Of a stretch of DNA of 64,000 bases, positions 24,143-33,905 are shown one piece after another. This stretch comes from Bacillus sp. Marseille-Q1617 (GTDB lineage: Bacteria; Bacillota; Bacilli; Bacillales; Bacillaceae_B), in contig NZ_CAHJXM010000003.1 of assembly GCF_903645295.1 (NCBI RefSeq), forward strand, positions 1 to 64,000, given 5' to 3'. A program made the translations under genes and the position numbers. The first letter of the stretch is position 1; each line of letters opens with the position of its first letter. The notes below the pieces were generated by a model. It had not been told where the DNA came from. It made no database searches and saw only the letters and a list, made by a program, of their open reading frames with translations.

Positions 24143-26074
24143 ATGTCTGAACAGATTAAAATTACGTTCCCTGACGGAAATGTGAAGGAGTTTCCCAAAG
24201 GGACAAGTACTGAGGACATAGCTGCATCAATCAGCCCGGGCCTGAAGAAAAAGGCGATCGCCGGTAAAATAAATGACGAATTGATTGATCTGCGTACTGG
24301 AATCGAGGAAGATGGAAAAATTGAAATCATCATGCCGGACAGCTCAGACGCACTGGAAGTTCTGCGACACAGTACGGCTCACTTAATGGCTCAGGCGATC
24401 AAACGCCTGTATCCGGAAACAAAGCTTGGAATTGGTCCTGTCATTGAGGGCGGCTTCTACTATGACGTCGATTCTGAACATACTTTTACTCCTGAAGATC
24501 TTCCTCTTATTGAAAAAGAAATGAAGAAGCTTACAGGTGAAAATCTTGAAGTGATTAGAAAAGAAGTAAGCCGTGATGATGCGAAGAAAATTTATGAAGA
24601 AGTCGGCGACGAATACAAACTTGAACTTCTAGAAGCCATCCCTGAGGGTGAACAGGTTTCGATTTATGAACAGGGAGAGTTCTTTGACCTTTGCCGTGGT
24701 GTCCATATCCCATCCACGAATAAAATTAAAGAATTCAAGCTGTTGAGCATTGCCGGTGCCTACTGGCGCGGAAACAGCGACAATAAGATGCTTCAGCGTA
24801 TCTACGGGACTGCTTTCTTCAAGAAAGCGGATCTGGACGAGCATCTTCGCCTTTTGGAAGAAGCGAAAGAGCGTGATCACCGTAAAATCGGTAAAGAACT
24901 GAACTTATTCATGAATTCTCAAAAAGTAGGTCAGGGCCTTCCGATGTGGCTTCCAAAAGGAGCGACCATCCGCCGCATCATCGAACGTTATATCGTTGAT
25001 AAAGAAGAGCGCCTTGGCTATGATCACGTTTATACTCCTGTCATGGGGAGCGTGGACCTTTATAAAACTAGCGGACACTGGGATCACTATCAGGAAAACA
25101 TGTTCCCGGTAATGGAAATGGACAACGAAGACCTCGTTCTCCGTCCGATGAACTGTCCGCACCATATGATGATTTACAAAAATGATATCCACAGCTACCG
25201 TGAATTGCCGATCCGTATCGCGGAGCTTGGTTTGATGCACCGCTACGAAATGTCCGGAGCACTTTCTGGACTTCAGCGCGTTCGGGGCATGACATTGAAT
25301 GATGCTCATATCTTCGTCCGCCCTGATCAGATCAAGGAAGAATTCAAGCGTGTTGTCCGCTTGGTTCAAGAAGTATACAAAGACTTTGACTTGAAGGACT
25401 ATTCCTTCCGCTTATCGTACCGTGATCCGGAAGATACAGAGAAGTACTTCGATGACGATGAAATGTGGAATCGTGCACAAAGAATGATCAAGGAAGCGAT
25501 GGATGAACTGGATCTTGACTATTTTGAAGCAGAAGGGGAAGCGGCATTTTACGGACCGAAGCTTGATGTACAAGTGAAGACAGCTCTTGGTAAAGAAGAG
25601 ACGTTATCCACTGTTCAGCTTGACTTCCTTCTTCCTGAGCGTTTCGACTTATCTTACGTCGGAGAAGATGGTAAACAGCATCGTCCGGTCGTTATCCACC
25701 GCGGTGTTGTATCGACAATGGAACGCTTCGTTGCCTTCCTGATCGAAGAATACAAAGGGGCATTCCCGACTTGGCTTGCACCTGTACAGGTTCAGCTGAT
25801 CCCTGTTTCCCCTGATGTTCACTTCGACTATGCAAAAGAAGTGAAAGAGAAGCTTCAGGGTGAAGGCCTTCGCGTTGAAATCGATGACCGCAATGAAAAA
25901 ATGGGCTACAAGATCCGTGAAGCACAGATGAGCAAAGTGCCATACATGCTTGTACTTGGTGATAATGAGATTTCGGACCGTGCTGTCAATGTCCGCAAAT
26001 ACGGCGAACAGAAATCAGAAACCATTTCACTGGATCAATTCGTAGAAAACATTGTGAAAGAAGCAAAGCGATAA
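24143..26074 (+). CDS. thrS: Threonyl-tRNA synthetase
   Basis: Class II threonyl-tRNA synthetase (643 residues). The TGS domain covers about 1-63, and the N2 editing domain, which hydrolyses Ser-tRNA-Thr, about 65-230 with [16 protein letters not shown] and the Cys-containing [13 protein letters not shown]. The catalytic core covers about 240-535 (motif 2 region [25 protein letters not shown]; zinc Cys in MNCPHHM). The anticodon-binding domain is at the C-terminus. ATG 24143 follows AAAGGAG. It is regulated by the T-box upstream. Confidence 0.97.
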   Translation: MSEQIKITFPDGNVKEFPKGTSTEDIAASISPGLKKKAIAGKINDELIDLRTGIEEDGKIEIIMPDSSDALEVLRHSTAHLMAQAIKRLYPETKLGIGPVIEGGFYYDVDSEHTFTPEDLPLIEKEMKKLTGENLEVIRKEVSRDDAKKIYEEVGDEYKLELLEAIPEGEQVSIYEQGEFFDLCRGVHIPSTNKIKEFKLLSIAGAYWRGNSDNKMLQRIYGTAFFKKADLDEHLRLLEEAKERDHRKIGKELNLFMNSQKVGQGLPMWLPKGATIRRIIERYIVDKEERLGYDHVYTPVMGSVDLYKTSGHWDHYQENMFPVMEMDNEDLVLRPMNCPHHMMIYKNDIHSYRELPIRIAELGLMHRYEMSGALSGLQRVRGMTLNDAHIFVRPDQIKEEFKRVVRLVQEVYKDFDLKDYSFRLSYRDPEDTEKYFDDDEMWNRAQRMIKEAMDELDLDYFEAEGEAAFYGPKLDVQVKTALGKEETLSTVQLDFLLPERFDLSYVGEDGKQHRPVVIHRGVVSTMERFVAFLIEEYKGAFPTWLAPVQVQLIPVSPDVHFDYAKEVKEKLQGEGLRVEIDDRNEKMGYKIREAQMSKVPYMLVLGDNEISDRAVNVRKYGEQKSETISLDQFVENIVKEAKR

Positions 26075-26087
26075 TAGATAGTTGAGG

Positions 26088-26118
26088 GACGGACCTGGTT
26101 TCAGGTCCGTTCTTTTTC
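26088..26118 (+). terminator. thrS terminator
   Basis: ACGGACCT-GGTTTC-AGGTCCGT followed by TCTTTTTC. Confidence 0.9.
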
Positions 26119-26201
26119 TAGAGAACAATCATTAAAAAAACTATTGCACTCCACACCTATGTCTGCTATTATAAGAAACGTTGTGACATCAGAACGATTG
26201 T

Positions 26202-26230
26202 TTGACATCGCATATGTCATATGATATATT
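26202..26230 (+). promoter_or_regulatory. infC operon promoter
   Basis: Consensus TTGACA at 26202-26207, 17 bp, TATATT at 26225-26230. Confidence 0.88.
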
Positions 26231-26244
26231 ATCTAAGGTGAATT

Positions 26245-26394
26245 GAATACAGTTTGGTACAAGAAGAAGCTACCCGCTTCTCACCTGAATGACGCTTTTA
26301 AAGCAGTTGCCAGGTATGATAATGACTATTAAAGCTTTTTTATAGATGCTTTATAATCAGATGCGGGTGTTTCGACACCCGCATCTTTTTTTGT
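26245..26394 (+). promoter_or_regulatory. L20 autoregulatory leader with terminator
   Basis: The leader of infC-rpmI-rplT resembles the B. subtilis L20 leader: GAAGAAGC / GCTTCT stems around 26261-26281 and a terminator GATGCGGGTG-TTTCGA-CACCCGCATC-TTTTTTT (26360-26393). L20 binding is known to favour the terminator in B. subtilis. A second GTGCGGGTGCC copy just past the terminator (26407-26417) could take part in alternative pairing. Confidence 0.78.
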
Positions 26395-26464
26395 GCAAAC
26401 AAAAACGTGCGGGTGCCTGAGACCAAAGCCGTTGTATTCTCTTAATAAACCTTGGAGGTGGCTA

Positions 26465-26983
26465 ATTATTAGCAAAGACATGATCTTAAACGAAACCATT
26501 CGTGCCCGTGAAGTACGTCTTATCGATCAAAATGGCGAGCAGCTTGGAATCAAATCCAAGAATGAAGCCCTTGAAATCGCTGAACGTGTAAATCTTGATC
26601 TTGTTCTTGTTGCTCCAAATGCTAAACCACCCGTTGCCCGTATCATGGACTACGGAAAGTTTAAGTTTGAACAGCAAAAGAAAGAAAAAGAAGCGCGTAA
26701 AAATCAAAAGATCATCAATCTTAAAGAGGTGCGCTTAAGCCCTACGATTGATGAGCATGATTTCAATACTAAGCTTCGCAACGCCCGCAAGTTCCTTGAA
26801 AAAGGAGACAAAGTAAAGGCGTCGATCCGATTTAAAGGCCGTGCGATCACGCACAAAGAAATTGGTCAACGTGTACTCGATCGTTTCTCTGAAGAGTGTA
26901 AAGATCTTGCAACTGTTGAATCAAAGCCGAAAATGGATGGTCGCAGCATGTTCTTGGTGCTAGCACCAGTTAACGAAAAATAA
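26465..26983 (+). CDS. infC: Translation initiation factor IF-3
   Basis: IF-3 (172 residues) controls start-codon fidelity and subunit dissociation. The conserved core is [25 protein letters not shown], then the C-terminal ribosome-binding domain ([19 protein letters not shown]). There is no ATG/GTG/TTG at the right place: GGAGGTGG (26454-26461) precedes ATT ATT AGC AAA GAC ATG. By analogy with other infC genes the rare AUU is the start, giving MISKDMI as in B. subtilis. I place it at 26465; the second ATT at 26468 is the alternative. The rare start is typical of IF-3 autoregulation. Confidence 0.93.
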   Translation: MISKDMILNETIRAREVRLIDQNGEQLGIKSKNEALEIAERVNLDLVLVAPNAKPPVARIMDYGKFKFEQQKKEKEARKNQKIINLKEVRLSPTIDEHDFNTKLRNARKFLEKGDKVKASIRFKGRAITHKEIGQRVLDRFSEECKDLATVESKPKMDGRSMFLVLAPVNEK

Positions 26984-27005
26984 AGGACCCGAGGAGGAAA
27001 AGCAC

Positions 27006-27206
27006 ATGCCAAAAATGAAAACTCACCGCGGCTCAGCTAAGCGTTTCAAGAAAACAGGTTCTGGTAAACTTAAACGTTCTCACGCTTACACAAGCCACTT
27101 ATTCGCAAACAAATCTACTAAAGCGAAGCGTAAACTTCGTAAAGCAGCTGTTGTCTCTAAAGGAGATTTCAAACGCATTCGTCATATGCTTGACAACCTT
27201 AAATAA
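27006..27206 (+). CDS. rpmI: 50S ribosomal protein L35
   Basis: A 66-residue, strongly basic L35 ([21 protein letters not shown]). Second gene of the IF3-L35-L20 operon; GAGGAGG 8 bases upstream. Family length is normal. Confidence 0.97.
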   Translation: MPKMKTHRGSAKRFKKTGSGKLKRSHAYTSHLFANKSTKAKRKLRKAAVVSKGDFKRIRHMLDNLK

Positions 27207-27224
27207 AAAGCACGTAAGAAATAG

Positions 27225-27596
<372 letters not shown>

Positions 27597-27624
27597 TATC
27601 TGCTTGCCTCGTGCAAACAGATTA

Positions 27625-27657
27625 AAAGGACTGGCCTTCTGGGTCAGTCCTTTCTTT
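27625..27657 (+). terminator. infC-rpmI-rplT operon terminator
   Basis: AAAGGACTGGCC-TTCT-GGGTCAGTCCTTT followed by CTTTATA. Confidence 0.88.
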
Positions 27658-27689
27658 ATAAAAAACATATTGTGGTATGTGACTGTTAA

Positions 27690-27949
27690 TTACCGCTATT
27701 GATTTCCGTGCAGGACTTCGCTTTCCGCGGGCGGTTGGTGAGCCTCCTCGGCAAGCCTGCGGGAAGAAAAGCGGAAGGGCTTTGTTCAGAGGCGGGTGGC
27801 ATAAGGCGAATCGTCCACGAAGGCGTTCTTTGCCTTCTTGGGCGAGTTGACTTATGACATGTGCCTCTAAGCCCTGGAGCTGAACAAGTCTCACATAAGC
27901 TGCTTTTCCCGCAGGAGTCTTCGTCCTGCACTCCAATCAACCGCTGGTG
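27690..27949 (-). repeat. Family 1 repeat, copy D, with nested module
   Basis: Outer repeat in the reverse orientation (TACCGCTATTGATTTCC ... CCAATCAACCGCTGG). It contains the hairpin module at 27771-27882 reading GGAAGGGCTTTG ... CTAAGCCCTGGAGCTG on the plus strand. Relative to its host the module is inverted compared with copies B and E. It lies between the rplT terminator and ysdA. Confidence 0.82.
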
Positions 27950-28065
27950 ACATTCGAATACTAAGAAAGAACTAAATTAAGTATTATTTTTAGTTGAACC
28001 TTTTCGCCTGAATATCAGCCACTACAACAAATTTTTTGTTTAGATTTATTGAAAGATACTGAGTG

Positions 28066-28192
28066 TATTGGAGCGGAAGGCACTTGACTCCGACGGGAAA
28101 TAGAGGAAAAGTTGAGACCCCGCAGGCGGAACGCCGAGGAGGCTCAACTCCTCCCCGCGGAAAGCAAGTGCCTGGAGCGAAAAGGAACGGAA
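28066..28192 (+). repeat. Family 2 stem-loop repeat, copy 1
   Basis: An imperfect palindrome of about 127 bp. The arms are GGAGCGGAAGGCACTTGACTCC and GGAAAGCAAGTGCCTGGAGCG; the core is GTTGAGACCCCGCAGG ... CGAGGAGGCTCAAC. The core is shared with family 1, the outer arms are not. A second copy lies at 33780. Confidence 0.8.
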
Positions 28193-28263
28193 AGTATTGA
28201 AACTATAATCAATTTTTAAAGAGAAATATTTAATAACACAACTTGATTGAAAGAAGGTATCCA

Positions 28264-28542
28264 ATGGAGTCCATACTAAATCTCCTATACATATATATCC
28301 TGGTAATCAATATCATCGGATTCGGTCTCATGGGAAGGGATAAGAAGAAGGCGCAGAGGCAAGAGTACAGGATCAGTGAACGGACATTATGGACCGTCGC
28401 CATCATAGGTGGAAGCATCGGTTCGTATATCGCCATGAAAGTCTACAGACATAAAACGAAGCACAGATTATTTGCGATGGGCTTTCCGTTCCTTGTCATC
28501 GTTCACAGCGTCTTGTTTATATGGGTCAATCAAGGGATTTAA
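28264..28542 (+). CDS. ysdA: DUF1294 family membrane protein YsdA
   Basis: A 92-residue protein with an N-terminal membrane segment (about 4-24), a basic loop (GRDKKKAQRQEYRISERTL), then GGSIGSYIAMKVYRHKTKHRLF, the DUF1294 signature, and a C-terminal membrane segment. Function unknown. ATG 28264 is chosen over an in-frame TTG at 28243 because AGAAGG ends about 8 bases before it. Its position after rplT matches ysdA in B. subtilis. Confidence 0.88.
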   Translation: MESILNLLYIYILVINIIGFGLMGRDKKKAQRQEYRISERTLWTVAIIGGSIGSYIAMKVYRHKTKHRLFAMGFPFLVIVHSVLFIWVNQGI

Positions 28543-28689
28543 TGAAGGTGTGAATGTGATTTCCTTCTGTACCTTCCCTAAGGTGGACAAACTCCGGTCC
28601 GCCCTAAATATTCTCCTTTTGTCATACAGTGTAGACAGTATGTATAAACTGTAGAGAATAGAGGTAACAGAAGGAGGTCTGCATTAGCT

Positions 28690-29268
28690 ATGGACGACCG
28701 ATTAGTAGCAGCATTCGCCATCATGGAAGCTAGTGGGTATATCGCTCCTGTTCTGTTTATATTGTTTCATGTATTGAGGCAGTTTCTTTTCATTCCTGTC
28801 GCCCTGGTGTGTATGGCTGGAGGTATTCTTTTCGGCAGTATTCTCGGTACGTTGTACTCGCTGATTGGATTAACGCTTTTATCCATCATTTTTTACTTTG
28901 CCATTAAAAGTTTCACGTCATTTTATGAACGCCTGTTGAGATTAAAAGAAAAGTGGTTCGGGAGAAGCGCAGATTTGACAACGGGGCAGATTGCAGTATT
29001 ACGGCTGATTCCCTTTATACACTACCAATTACTCAATCTCTGTTTGATGCAGAAAAATCCACAGTTCAAGCCTTTCGTTCGCGCCACTGTCATTTCCAAT
29101 ATCCCTCTCGCTTTTTTCTACACAGTGTTCGGCCAATATATCAAGCAATTCTCCCCTCCCATCCTTGTCATGATTCTCCTGGCTTTGGTTGTACTTTTTT
29201 ATCTGTTAAGAGAGAAAGTAAGAGTCATTGGGTGGAATGAGTTTTTTCCTGAAAGAAGCCGCATGTAA
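28690..29268 (+). CDS. TVP38/TMEM64 (VTT domain) family membrane protein
   Basis: A 192-residue polytopic protein with about five membrane segments. The segment VCMAGGILFGSILGTLYSLIG (about 40-60) is the family hallmark glycine-rich motif of DedA/TVP38 proteins, and LRLIPFIHYQLLNLCL the second conserved block. The B. subtilis relative YtxB is encoded between dnaI and ytxC; here that gap has no such gene and this one sits between ysdA and ysdB. AAGGAGG is 12 bases before ATG 28690, a slightly long spacing. Function unknown; lipid scramblase or transport roles are proposed for relatives. Confidence 0.82.
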   Translation: MDDRLVAAFAIMEASGYIAPVLFILFHVLRQFLFIPVALVCMAGGILFGSILGTLYSLIGLTLLSIIFYFAIKSFTSFYERLLRLKEKWFGRSADLTTGQIAVLRLIPFIHYQLLNLCLMQKNPQFKPFVRATVISNIPLAFFYTVFGQYIKQFSPPILVMILLALVVLFYLLREKVRVIGWNEFFPERSRM

Positions 29269-29299
29269 TCAATATATCACTGAGTATCTAACAAGCATG

Positions 29300-29331
29300 C
29301 AAAAAGGGAACCTCCCGGGGTTCCCTTTTAT
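29300..29331. terminator. Bidirectional terminator between the TVP38 gene and ysdB
   Basis: AAAAAGGGAACC-TCCC-GGGGTTCCCTTTT; A-run and T-run flank both sides. Confidence 0.9.
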
Positions 29332-29373
29332 CGTGTGCGTCTTTATTAATAACAGCGGTCATACCTACTCAAC

Positions 29374-29763
29374 TCATTGATTGGATTTTCTCATGAACTC
29401 ATGAATCGGGCTCTTCCAGTCGATTTTTGCGTTTGGGTAGCGTTCTTTAATTTCGTTTTGGACGTAATGAAAATCTTCATACCCTAGACCTTTCAATGAT
29501 GAAATATCATTGGCCCATACAAAGATCGACACCACTTCAAAGGACCTCTCCGTTGTCCCCAGATATTTTTCACCTTCAAATAAAACGCCTTTATACGTTA
29601 CATAAAAATTCTTTCTGACGTTTTCCTGATCATCGAGGAAATAGAAACGCTTCTGTTCCTGGGCAAGCTCAAGCTTCCGTTTTGGATCGATGATATACTT
29701 TATACTGCGGTAAAAAAGGTAGAGGATAAGGACAAGAATGAATAAGCGAATGAGCCATAGCAT
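29374..29763 (-). CDS. ysdB: YsdB, sigma-W pathway protein
   Basis: A 129-residue protein with one N-terminal membrane segment (MLWLIRLFILVLILYLFYRSI) followed by a soluble acidic domain (about 30-129). B. subtilis YsdB is a known sigma-W regulon member. The ATG at 29763 is chosen over in-frame starts upstream because GGAGGT lies 7 bases before it. An exact sigma-W-type promoter lies about 40-65 bp upstream. It is convergent with the TVP38 gene. The molecular role is unknown. Confidence 0.88.
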   Translation of the reverse strand: MLWLIRLFILVLILYLFYRSIKYIIDPKRKLELAQEQKRFYFLDDQENVRKNFYVTYKGVLFEGEKYLGTTERSFEVVSIFVWANDISSLKGLGYEDFHYVQNEIKERYPNAKIDWKSPIHEFMRKSNQ

Positions 29764-29800
29764 GTAAATTACCTCCATAGGCATAGATCTTCTAATATTA

Positions 29801-29828
29801 TTTACGGCATAAAAATAAAAAGGTTTCA
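29801..29828 (-). promoter_or_regulatory. Sigma-W-type promoter of ysdB
   Basis: On the minus strand TGAAAC (29828-29823), 16 bp, CGTAAA (29806-29801). Exact fit to the sigma-W consensus and consistent with the known regulation of ysdB. Confidence 0.87.
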
Positions 29829-29903
29829 TTTTTATTTAAAAAATATGAAAAAGTTTGTCATACTAAACTAAGAAGGCAGAAACGAAAGGAAGAGGAAATC
29901 ATC

Positions 29904-30392
29904 ATGAATATTGAAAAGCTATTACATATGCAAAAACAACTGGATCAACATATTGAAAGTGAGCATGGACTCGAAAATGAGGATTTAGTCGATAAAAAGA
30001 TATTGGCTTTATTGGTGGAAACAGGAGAGCTTGCAAATGAAACGAGAAGCTTCAAGTTCTGGAGTAAGAAGTCACCATCTGAAAAGGATGTCATTTTGGA
30101 AGAATACGTTGATGGCATTCACTTCATCTTGTCCCTGGGTCTCGAAATGGGTCTGAAGGAGATTGACCTGGAAGAAAATCATACTCCAAGCGGAGACTTG
30201 AATGAGCAGTTTCTTAAGGTGTACAAAGCGATTATCGATTTGAGGGAAGAGCGCTCGGTCCGGCACTTTTTTACGTTGTTTAATCAGTATTTATCCCTCG
30301 GGGAAATTTTGGGCTTTTCCAGCGGAGAGGTATTTGATGCTTACGTGGAAAAGAACAACGTGAATTACGAGCGTCAAAAAGAAGGATATTAA
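29904..30392 (+). CDS. Dimeric all-alpha dUTP diphosphatase
   Basis: A 162-residue protein of the dUTPase_2 (all-alpha, MazG-like) superfamily, predicted to hydrolyse dUTP to dUMP and keep uracil out of DNA. The metal-binding signature is visible as ALLVETGELANETRSFKFW (about 33-51; the ExxxE pair) and EEYVDGIHFILSLG (about 65-78; the ExxD pair). GGAAGAGG lies 9-14 bases before ATG 29904. It is unrelated to the trimeric beta-barrel dUTPases. Confidence 0.88.
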   Translation: MNIEKLLHMQKQLDQHIESEHGLENEDLVDKKILALLVETGELANETRSFKFWSKKSPSEKDVILEEYVDGIHFILSLGLEMGLKEIDLEENHTPSGDLNEQFLKVYKAIIDLREERSVRHFFTLFNQYLSLGEILGFSSGEVFDAYVEKNNVNYERQKEGY

Positions 30393-30400
30393 GATTGATT

Positions 30401-30429
30401 TTGAAGTATTGGCAAGATTTTAGTATAAT
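30401..30429 (+). promoter_or_regulatory. ysdC promoter
   Basis: TTGAAG at 30401-30406, 17 bp, TATAAT at 30424-30429. Confidence 0.75.
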
Positions 30430-30462
30430 GGGAATAGTTTAAACATTTAGGGGGTCGAAAGA

Positions 30463-31548
30463 ATGACAAAGTTAGACGAAACATTAACCATGCTTAAAGA
30501 TCTGACAGATGCAAAAGGAGTCCCGGGTAATGAAAAAGAAGCAAGGGACGTAATGAAACGATACATAGAACCATTTGCAGATGAAATTACTACTGATAAT
30601 TTAGGCAGTCTTATCGCGAAAAAAGTGGGGGATGAAAACGGCCCTAAAATCATGGTGGCAGGCCACCTTGATGAAGTCGGCTTCATGATCACACAAATTG
30701 ACAACAAAGGCTTCCTGCGTTTCCAGACCGTCGGCGGCTGGTGGTCACAGGTCATGCTGGCACAGCGTGTGACAATCGTGACAAGTAAAGGGGATGTAAC
30801 CGGAGTGATCGGTTCCAAGCCTCCTCATATCCTGCCTGCAGAAGCACGCAAAAAGCCTGTTGATATTAAAGATATGTTCATCGATATCGGCGCATCAAGC
30901 AGAGAAGAAGCCCAGGAGTGGGGCGTGAAGCCGGGGGATATGGTCGTTCCATATTTCGAATTCACAGTGATGAACAACGAAAAGATGCTCCTTGCCAAAG
31001 CCTGGGATAACCGGATCGGTTGTGCGATTGCGATAGACGTCCTGAAAAACCTTAAAGATGAACAGCATCCAAACGTCGTATATGGCGTGGGTACAGTTCA
31101 GGAAGAGGTTGGCCTGCGCGGGGCAAGAACGTCTGCAGCCAAGATCCAGCCTGATATCGCATTTGGTGTCGACGTCGGCATCGCCGGGGATACACCTGGT
31201 ATCTCGGAGAAAGAAGCACAGAGCAAAATGGGTGAAGGCCCGCAAATCATCCTTTATGATGCCAGCATGGTCTCACATAAAGGACTTCGTGATTTTGTGA
31301 CGGATACGGCGGACGAGCACAATATCCCTTATCAATTCGATGCGATTGCAGGCGGCGGAACGGATTCAGGTGCCATCCACTTAACAGCGAACGGTGTACC
31401 TGCCTTGTCAATCACCATCGCCACTCGCTACATTCATTCACACGCTGCAATGCTTCATCGTGATGATTACGAAAATGCAGTTAAATTGATTACAGAAGTA
31501 ATTAAAAAGTTGGATAAAGACACAGTTGCTAAAATCACTTTTGATTGA
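30463..31548 (+). CDS. ysdC: M42 family metallo-aminopeptidase
   Basis: A 361-residue M42 peptidase (often annotated as glutamyl aminopeptidase or, historically, endoglucanase). Members form dodecameric cytoplasmic peptidases with two metal ions. Metal and catalytic residues are visible in [34 protein letters not shown] and FGVDVG, and in the C-terminal [14 protein letters not shown] 30463 follows GGGGGTCG. It is monocistronic with its own promoter and a shared terminator. Confidence 0.92.
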   Translation: MTKLDETLTMLKDLTDAKGVPGNEKEARDVMKRYIEPFADEITTDNLGSLIAKKVGDENGPKIMVAGHLDEVGFMITQIDNKGFLRFQTVGGWWSQVMLAQRVTIVTSKGDVTGVIGSKPPHILPAEARKKPVDIKDMFIDIGASSREEAQEWGVKPGDMVVPYFEFTVMNNEKMLLAKAWDNRIGCAIAIDVLKNLKDEQHPNVVYGVGTVQEEVGLRGARTSAAKIQPDIAFGVDVGIAGDTPGISEKEAQSKMGEGPQIILYDASMVSHKGLRDFVTDTADEHNIPYQFDAIAGGGTDSGAIHLTANGVPALSITIATRYIHSHAAMLHRDDYENAVKLITEVIKKLDKDTVAKITFD

Positions 31549-31553
31549 TCATT

Positions 31554-31585
31554 AAAAAAAGACCCTGGCTGCAGGGTCTTTTTTA
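31554..31585. terminator. Bidirectional terminator between ysdC and the hydrolase gene
   Basis: AAAAAAAGACCCT-GGCTGC-AGGGTCTTTTTT. Confidence 0.93.
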
Positions 31586-31590
31586 TACAA

Positions 31591-32130
31591 TTAAAATTCT
31601 ATCCCGGTCGATTCGGTCATATCGGCATCGATCGTTTTATTGATGATATGAATGGCGCTGTCATTATCCTCCTTTCGTTCGGAGGCGATACAGTCACTCG
31701 GGATGGTCACCCCGTATTCTCTCATATAGGCATCGTTTGCCGTAAATAGGACGCATATATCACCCGCGATTCCAGTCAGGATAAGATGGTCGACATCCAG
31801 CTGATGAAGGAGGATTTCAAGCTGGGTGCCAAAGAAACAGGAATGCTTCGGTTTTACAATGAAGAAATCATCTTCATCAGGATGGATTTTTTCAATGATG
31901 GACTTACCCTTCCCGTCTTTACACTTGTTGATGATATCATTCATATTATCCTGCCAAAGACCGTAGTTGTCATTGACATAAATGACAGGTATATCTGCTT
32001 TTTTCGCTTTCTTCTTTAACTCCCTGATGGGATCCACGATGTCTTCTGTATTTGAAAGTAATTTTTCTCCCCCGTTAAAATCGAATGTATTGATCATGTC
32101 GATGATTAATAATGCCTTCTTATTACTCAT
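31591..32130 (-). CDS. Isochorismatase-fold cysteine hydrolase
   Basis: A 179-residue cysteine hydrolase of the isochorismatase superfamily. The catalytic triad is visible: Asp in LLIIDMINTF near the N-terminus, Lys in FIVKPKHSCFFGT, and Cys in LTGIAGDICVLFTANDA. Substrates in the family include nicotinamide, isochorismate and N-carbamoyl amines; this one cannot be named. ATG 32130 is preferred over GTG 32142, which lies too close to the AAAGG motif. It is convergent with ysdC and transcribed with or near sspI on the minus strand. Confidence 0.82.
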   Translation of the reverse strand: MSNKKALLIIDMINTFDFNGGEKLLSNTEDIVDPIRELKKKAKKADIPVIYVNDNYGLWQDNMNDIINKCKDGKGKSIIEKIHPDEDDFFIVKPKHSCFFGTQLEILLHQLDVDHLILTGIAGDICVLFTANDAYMREYGVTIPSDCIASERKEDNDSAIHIINKTIDADMTESTGIEF

Positions 32131-32205
32131 TGCCCCCTTCACCTTTCTTCATAAACGATTTATTCTTTTCTTTACCACTTAATCACGCGAGGTAAAACAA
32201 TAATA

Positions 32206-32239
32206 AAGAAAAACGGGCGACCCTGCTGGGTCACCCGCT
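32206..32239 (-). terminator. sspI terminator
   Basis: On the minus strand GCGGGTGACCC-AGCA-GGGTCGCCCG then TTTTTCTTTATT, directly after the sspI stop. Confidence 0.88.
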
Positions 32240-32242
32240 TCA

Positions 32243-32461
32243 TTATTGCTGTTGTTGCTGTAATGACTCTTCTAACGTTTCAAGCAGCATTTGCTGTTCT
32301 TGAGGATCGGCATTTTGCCAGAAGACTTCAAGCAGCACGCCTAAACCCGGAAGTGTTTTTTCTTCTCCGCCTTGAATGGCATCGACGATTGTATCTTTAA
32401 TTTCTTCCTGGCTGTTTCCAGAAACGTTGTGTATAATCGCTTTTCTCAAGTTAAGGTTCAT
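32243..32461 (-). CDS. sspI: Small acid-soluble spore protein SspI
   Basis: A 72-residue minor SASP found in the forespore. It begins [17 protein letters not shown] and continues with [26 protein letters not shown], nearly identical to B. subtilis SspI, and ends in a glutamine run. The ATG at 32461 is chosen because AAAGGAG lies upstream and the family starts there. Forespore sigma-G control is known for SspI; here only a CATCCTA -10-like motif is visible upstream, without a good -35. Confidence 0.95.
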   Translation of the reverse strand: MNLNLRKAIIHNVSGNSQEEIKDTIVDAIQGGEEKTLPGLGVLLEVFWQNADPQEQQMLLETLEESLQQQQQ

Positions 32462-32586
32462 TACGCATTTCTCCTTTTGCTTTAGGATGAGGAATTCATT
32501 GTTATCTTGTCTCAAATTGAATTTATTATGTATGTAAGTTAGGGTATAATGAAAACTTGAAATGTAAAATGAAGGAGCGGGTACGA

Positions 32587-33345
32587 TTGAAGTATATTCA
32601 ATCCTCTAAGAACCCTGTCGTGAAGCAGTGGAAAAAGTTATTGACCAAAAAGGGAAGAGATCAGTCCCTTACATATATTGTAGAAGGCTTTCATCTGGTT
32701 GAAGAAGCATTAAAGCAAGACGATACGGTGATGGAGCTGATTTTTGTCGAAGGCGTCGAAGTTCCACATAAATGGAATCTTGATGGCGTCGAGCTGATAC
32801 AGGTTTCACAGGAAGCGGGAAAAGAACTGGCTGATACAGAAACGACTCAGGGAGTGTTTGCGGTATGCAGGCAGAAAAATAGGGCATCCATTGAAGAAAG
32901 CAAGACCTTTTTACTGCTCGATGGGCTTCAGGATCCGGGAAATATCGGTACCATTATCCGTACGGCAGAAGCTTCCGGTATCGATGCAATCATCCTTGGG
33001 AAAGGAACCGTTGATCTATATAATCCGAAGGTACTCAGATCAGCACAGGGAAGTCATTTTTACTTGCCGATCATCAAAGGTGACCTGACAGAAGTCATTT
33101 CTTTACTTAAAGAAAAAGGGATACCTGTATATGGGACGGCACTCGAGAATGGCGAAGAGTATACGACCGTCAAGCCGAGGGATTCCTACGCACTGATCGT
33201 CGGGAATGAAGGAAACGGGATGAGTCCTGAAATCCTTTCACAAACCGATCAGAATCTGTATATTCCTATATATGGGAAGAGCGAATCATTGAATGTCGCG
33301 ATTGCGGCAGGCATCTTGTTATATTATTTTAAAAATGGGCAATAA
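32587..33345 (+). CDS. ysgA: TrmH/SpoU family RNA methyltransferase YsgA
   Basis: A 252-residue 2'-O-methyltransferase of the SpoU (SPOUT, trefoil-knot) family acting on rRNA or tRNA. The N-terminal substrate-binding domain (about 1-95) includes [13 protein letters not shown]. The knot motifs are [34 protein letters not shown] and [19 protein letters not shown]. The start is TTG 32587 with AAGGAG 9 bases upstream; the longer in-frame ATG at 32557 lacks a binding site. TATAAT at 32545-32550 is a likely -10. Target nucleotide unknown. Confidence 0.9.
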   Translation: MKYIQSSKNPVVKQWKKLLTKKGRDQSLTYIVEGFHLVEEALKQDDTVMELIFVEGVEVPHKWNLDGVELIQVSQEAGKELADTETTQGVFAVCRQKNRASIEESKTFLLLDGLQDPGNIGTIIRTAEASGIDAIILGKGTVDLYNPKVLRSAQGSHFYLPIIKGDLTEVISLLKEKGIPVYGTALENGEEYTTVKPRDSYALIVGNEGNGMSPEILSQTDQNLYIPIYGKSESLNVAIAAGILLYYFKNGQ

Positions 33346-33360
33346 TTTTTCTTAAAAGGT

Positions 33361-33389
33361 TTGAATTATCGGGAATAATTCACTATAAT
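33361..33389 (+). promoter_or_regulatory. pheST promoter
   Basis: TTGAAT at 33361-33366, 17 bp, TATAAT at 33384-33389. Confidence 0.82.
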
Positions 33390-33411
33390 TATGCACATAT
33401 ACTTTTAAAAA

Positions 33412-33664
33412 CGAAGACAGAGGAAAGTAGCGCATGATGATTCTTCAAGGGAGAGAATGCCATTAGGACTGCAAGCATTCTTAAGAAAACATGACGTGAA
33501 CATTTCACCTCTCGAGTTGGCATCGGGACCATTTCATCATGAAATGTAAAGATGCACCGGCAAAGCCGTTATCCGAATCAAGTGAGTGTATCGCTATTAG
33601 ATACGCTTATAAGGGTGGTACCGCGATCACAACCTCGTCCCTTTCCAGGGATGGGGTTTTTTTG
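33412..33664 (+). promoter_or_regulatory. T-box riboswitch, phenylalanine specificity
   Basis: Leader of pheS. The proposed specifier TTC (33504-33506) is followed by A and CCTC, the same arrangement as ACC in the thrS leader. T-box GGGTGGTACCGCG lies at 33613-33625. The terminator AACCTCGTCCCT-TTCC-AGGGATGGGGTTTTTTT lies at 33631-33663. The terminator is unusually far (about 290 nt) from pheS. Confidence 0.93.
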
Positions 33665-33779
33665 TTTTTTAGAAGGATCTGTTATTTCCGTTTGGCTAGG
33701 GGTCAATTTGCTCGTTGCATTGGCTGAGTATAGCTGGGCTCTATGTTCCTCCCTGATGCTCGATGCTAATGCACAGAGT

Positions 33780-33905
33780 GGAATGGAGCGGAAGGCACTT
33801 GACTCCGACGGGAAATAGAGGAAAAGTTGAGACCCTGCAGGTGGAAAGCCGAGTAGGCTCGACTTCCTCCCCGGGGAATCTTATGCCTGCAACGGAAAAG
33901 AACGG
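33780..33905 (+). repeat. Family 2 repeat, copy 2, between T-box and pheS
   Basis: Left arm GGAGCGGAAGGCACTTGACTCC is identical to copy 1. The right arm is eroded (GGGGAATCTTATGCCTGCAACGG). It lies inside the pheS leader, downstream of the T-box terminator. The preceding 33665-33779 holds nothing I can assign. Confidence 0.8.

Noticed and set aside
26407..26417. Second GTGCGGGTGCC after the L20 leader terminator as a separate riboswitch
   Set aside because: It is better explained as an alternative pairing partner or leftover of the leader stem; no aptamer-like sequence is nearby.
32462..32515. Sigma-G promoter for sspI
   Set aside because: CATCCTA fits the -10, but no acceptable -35 lies 17-18 bp upstream. 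The gene's forespore expression is likely from family knowledge, not from this motif.
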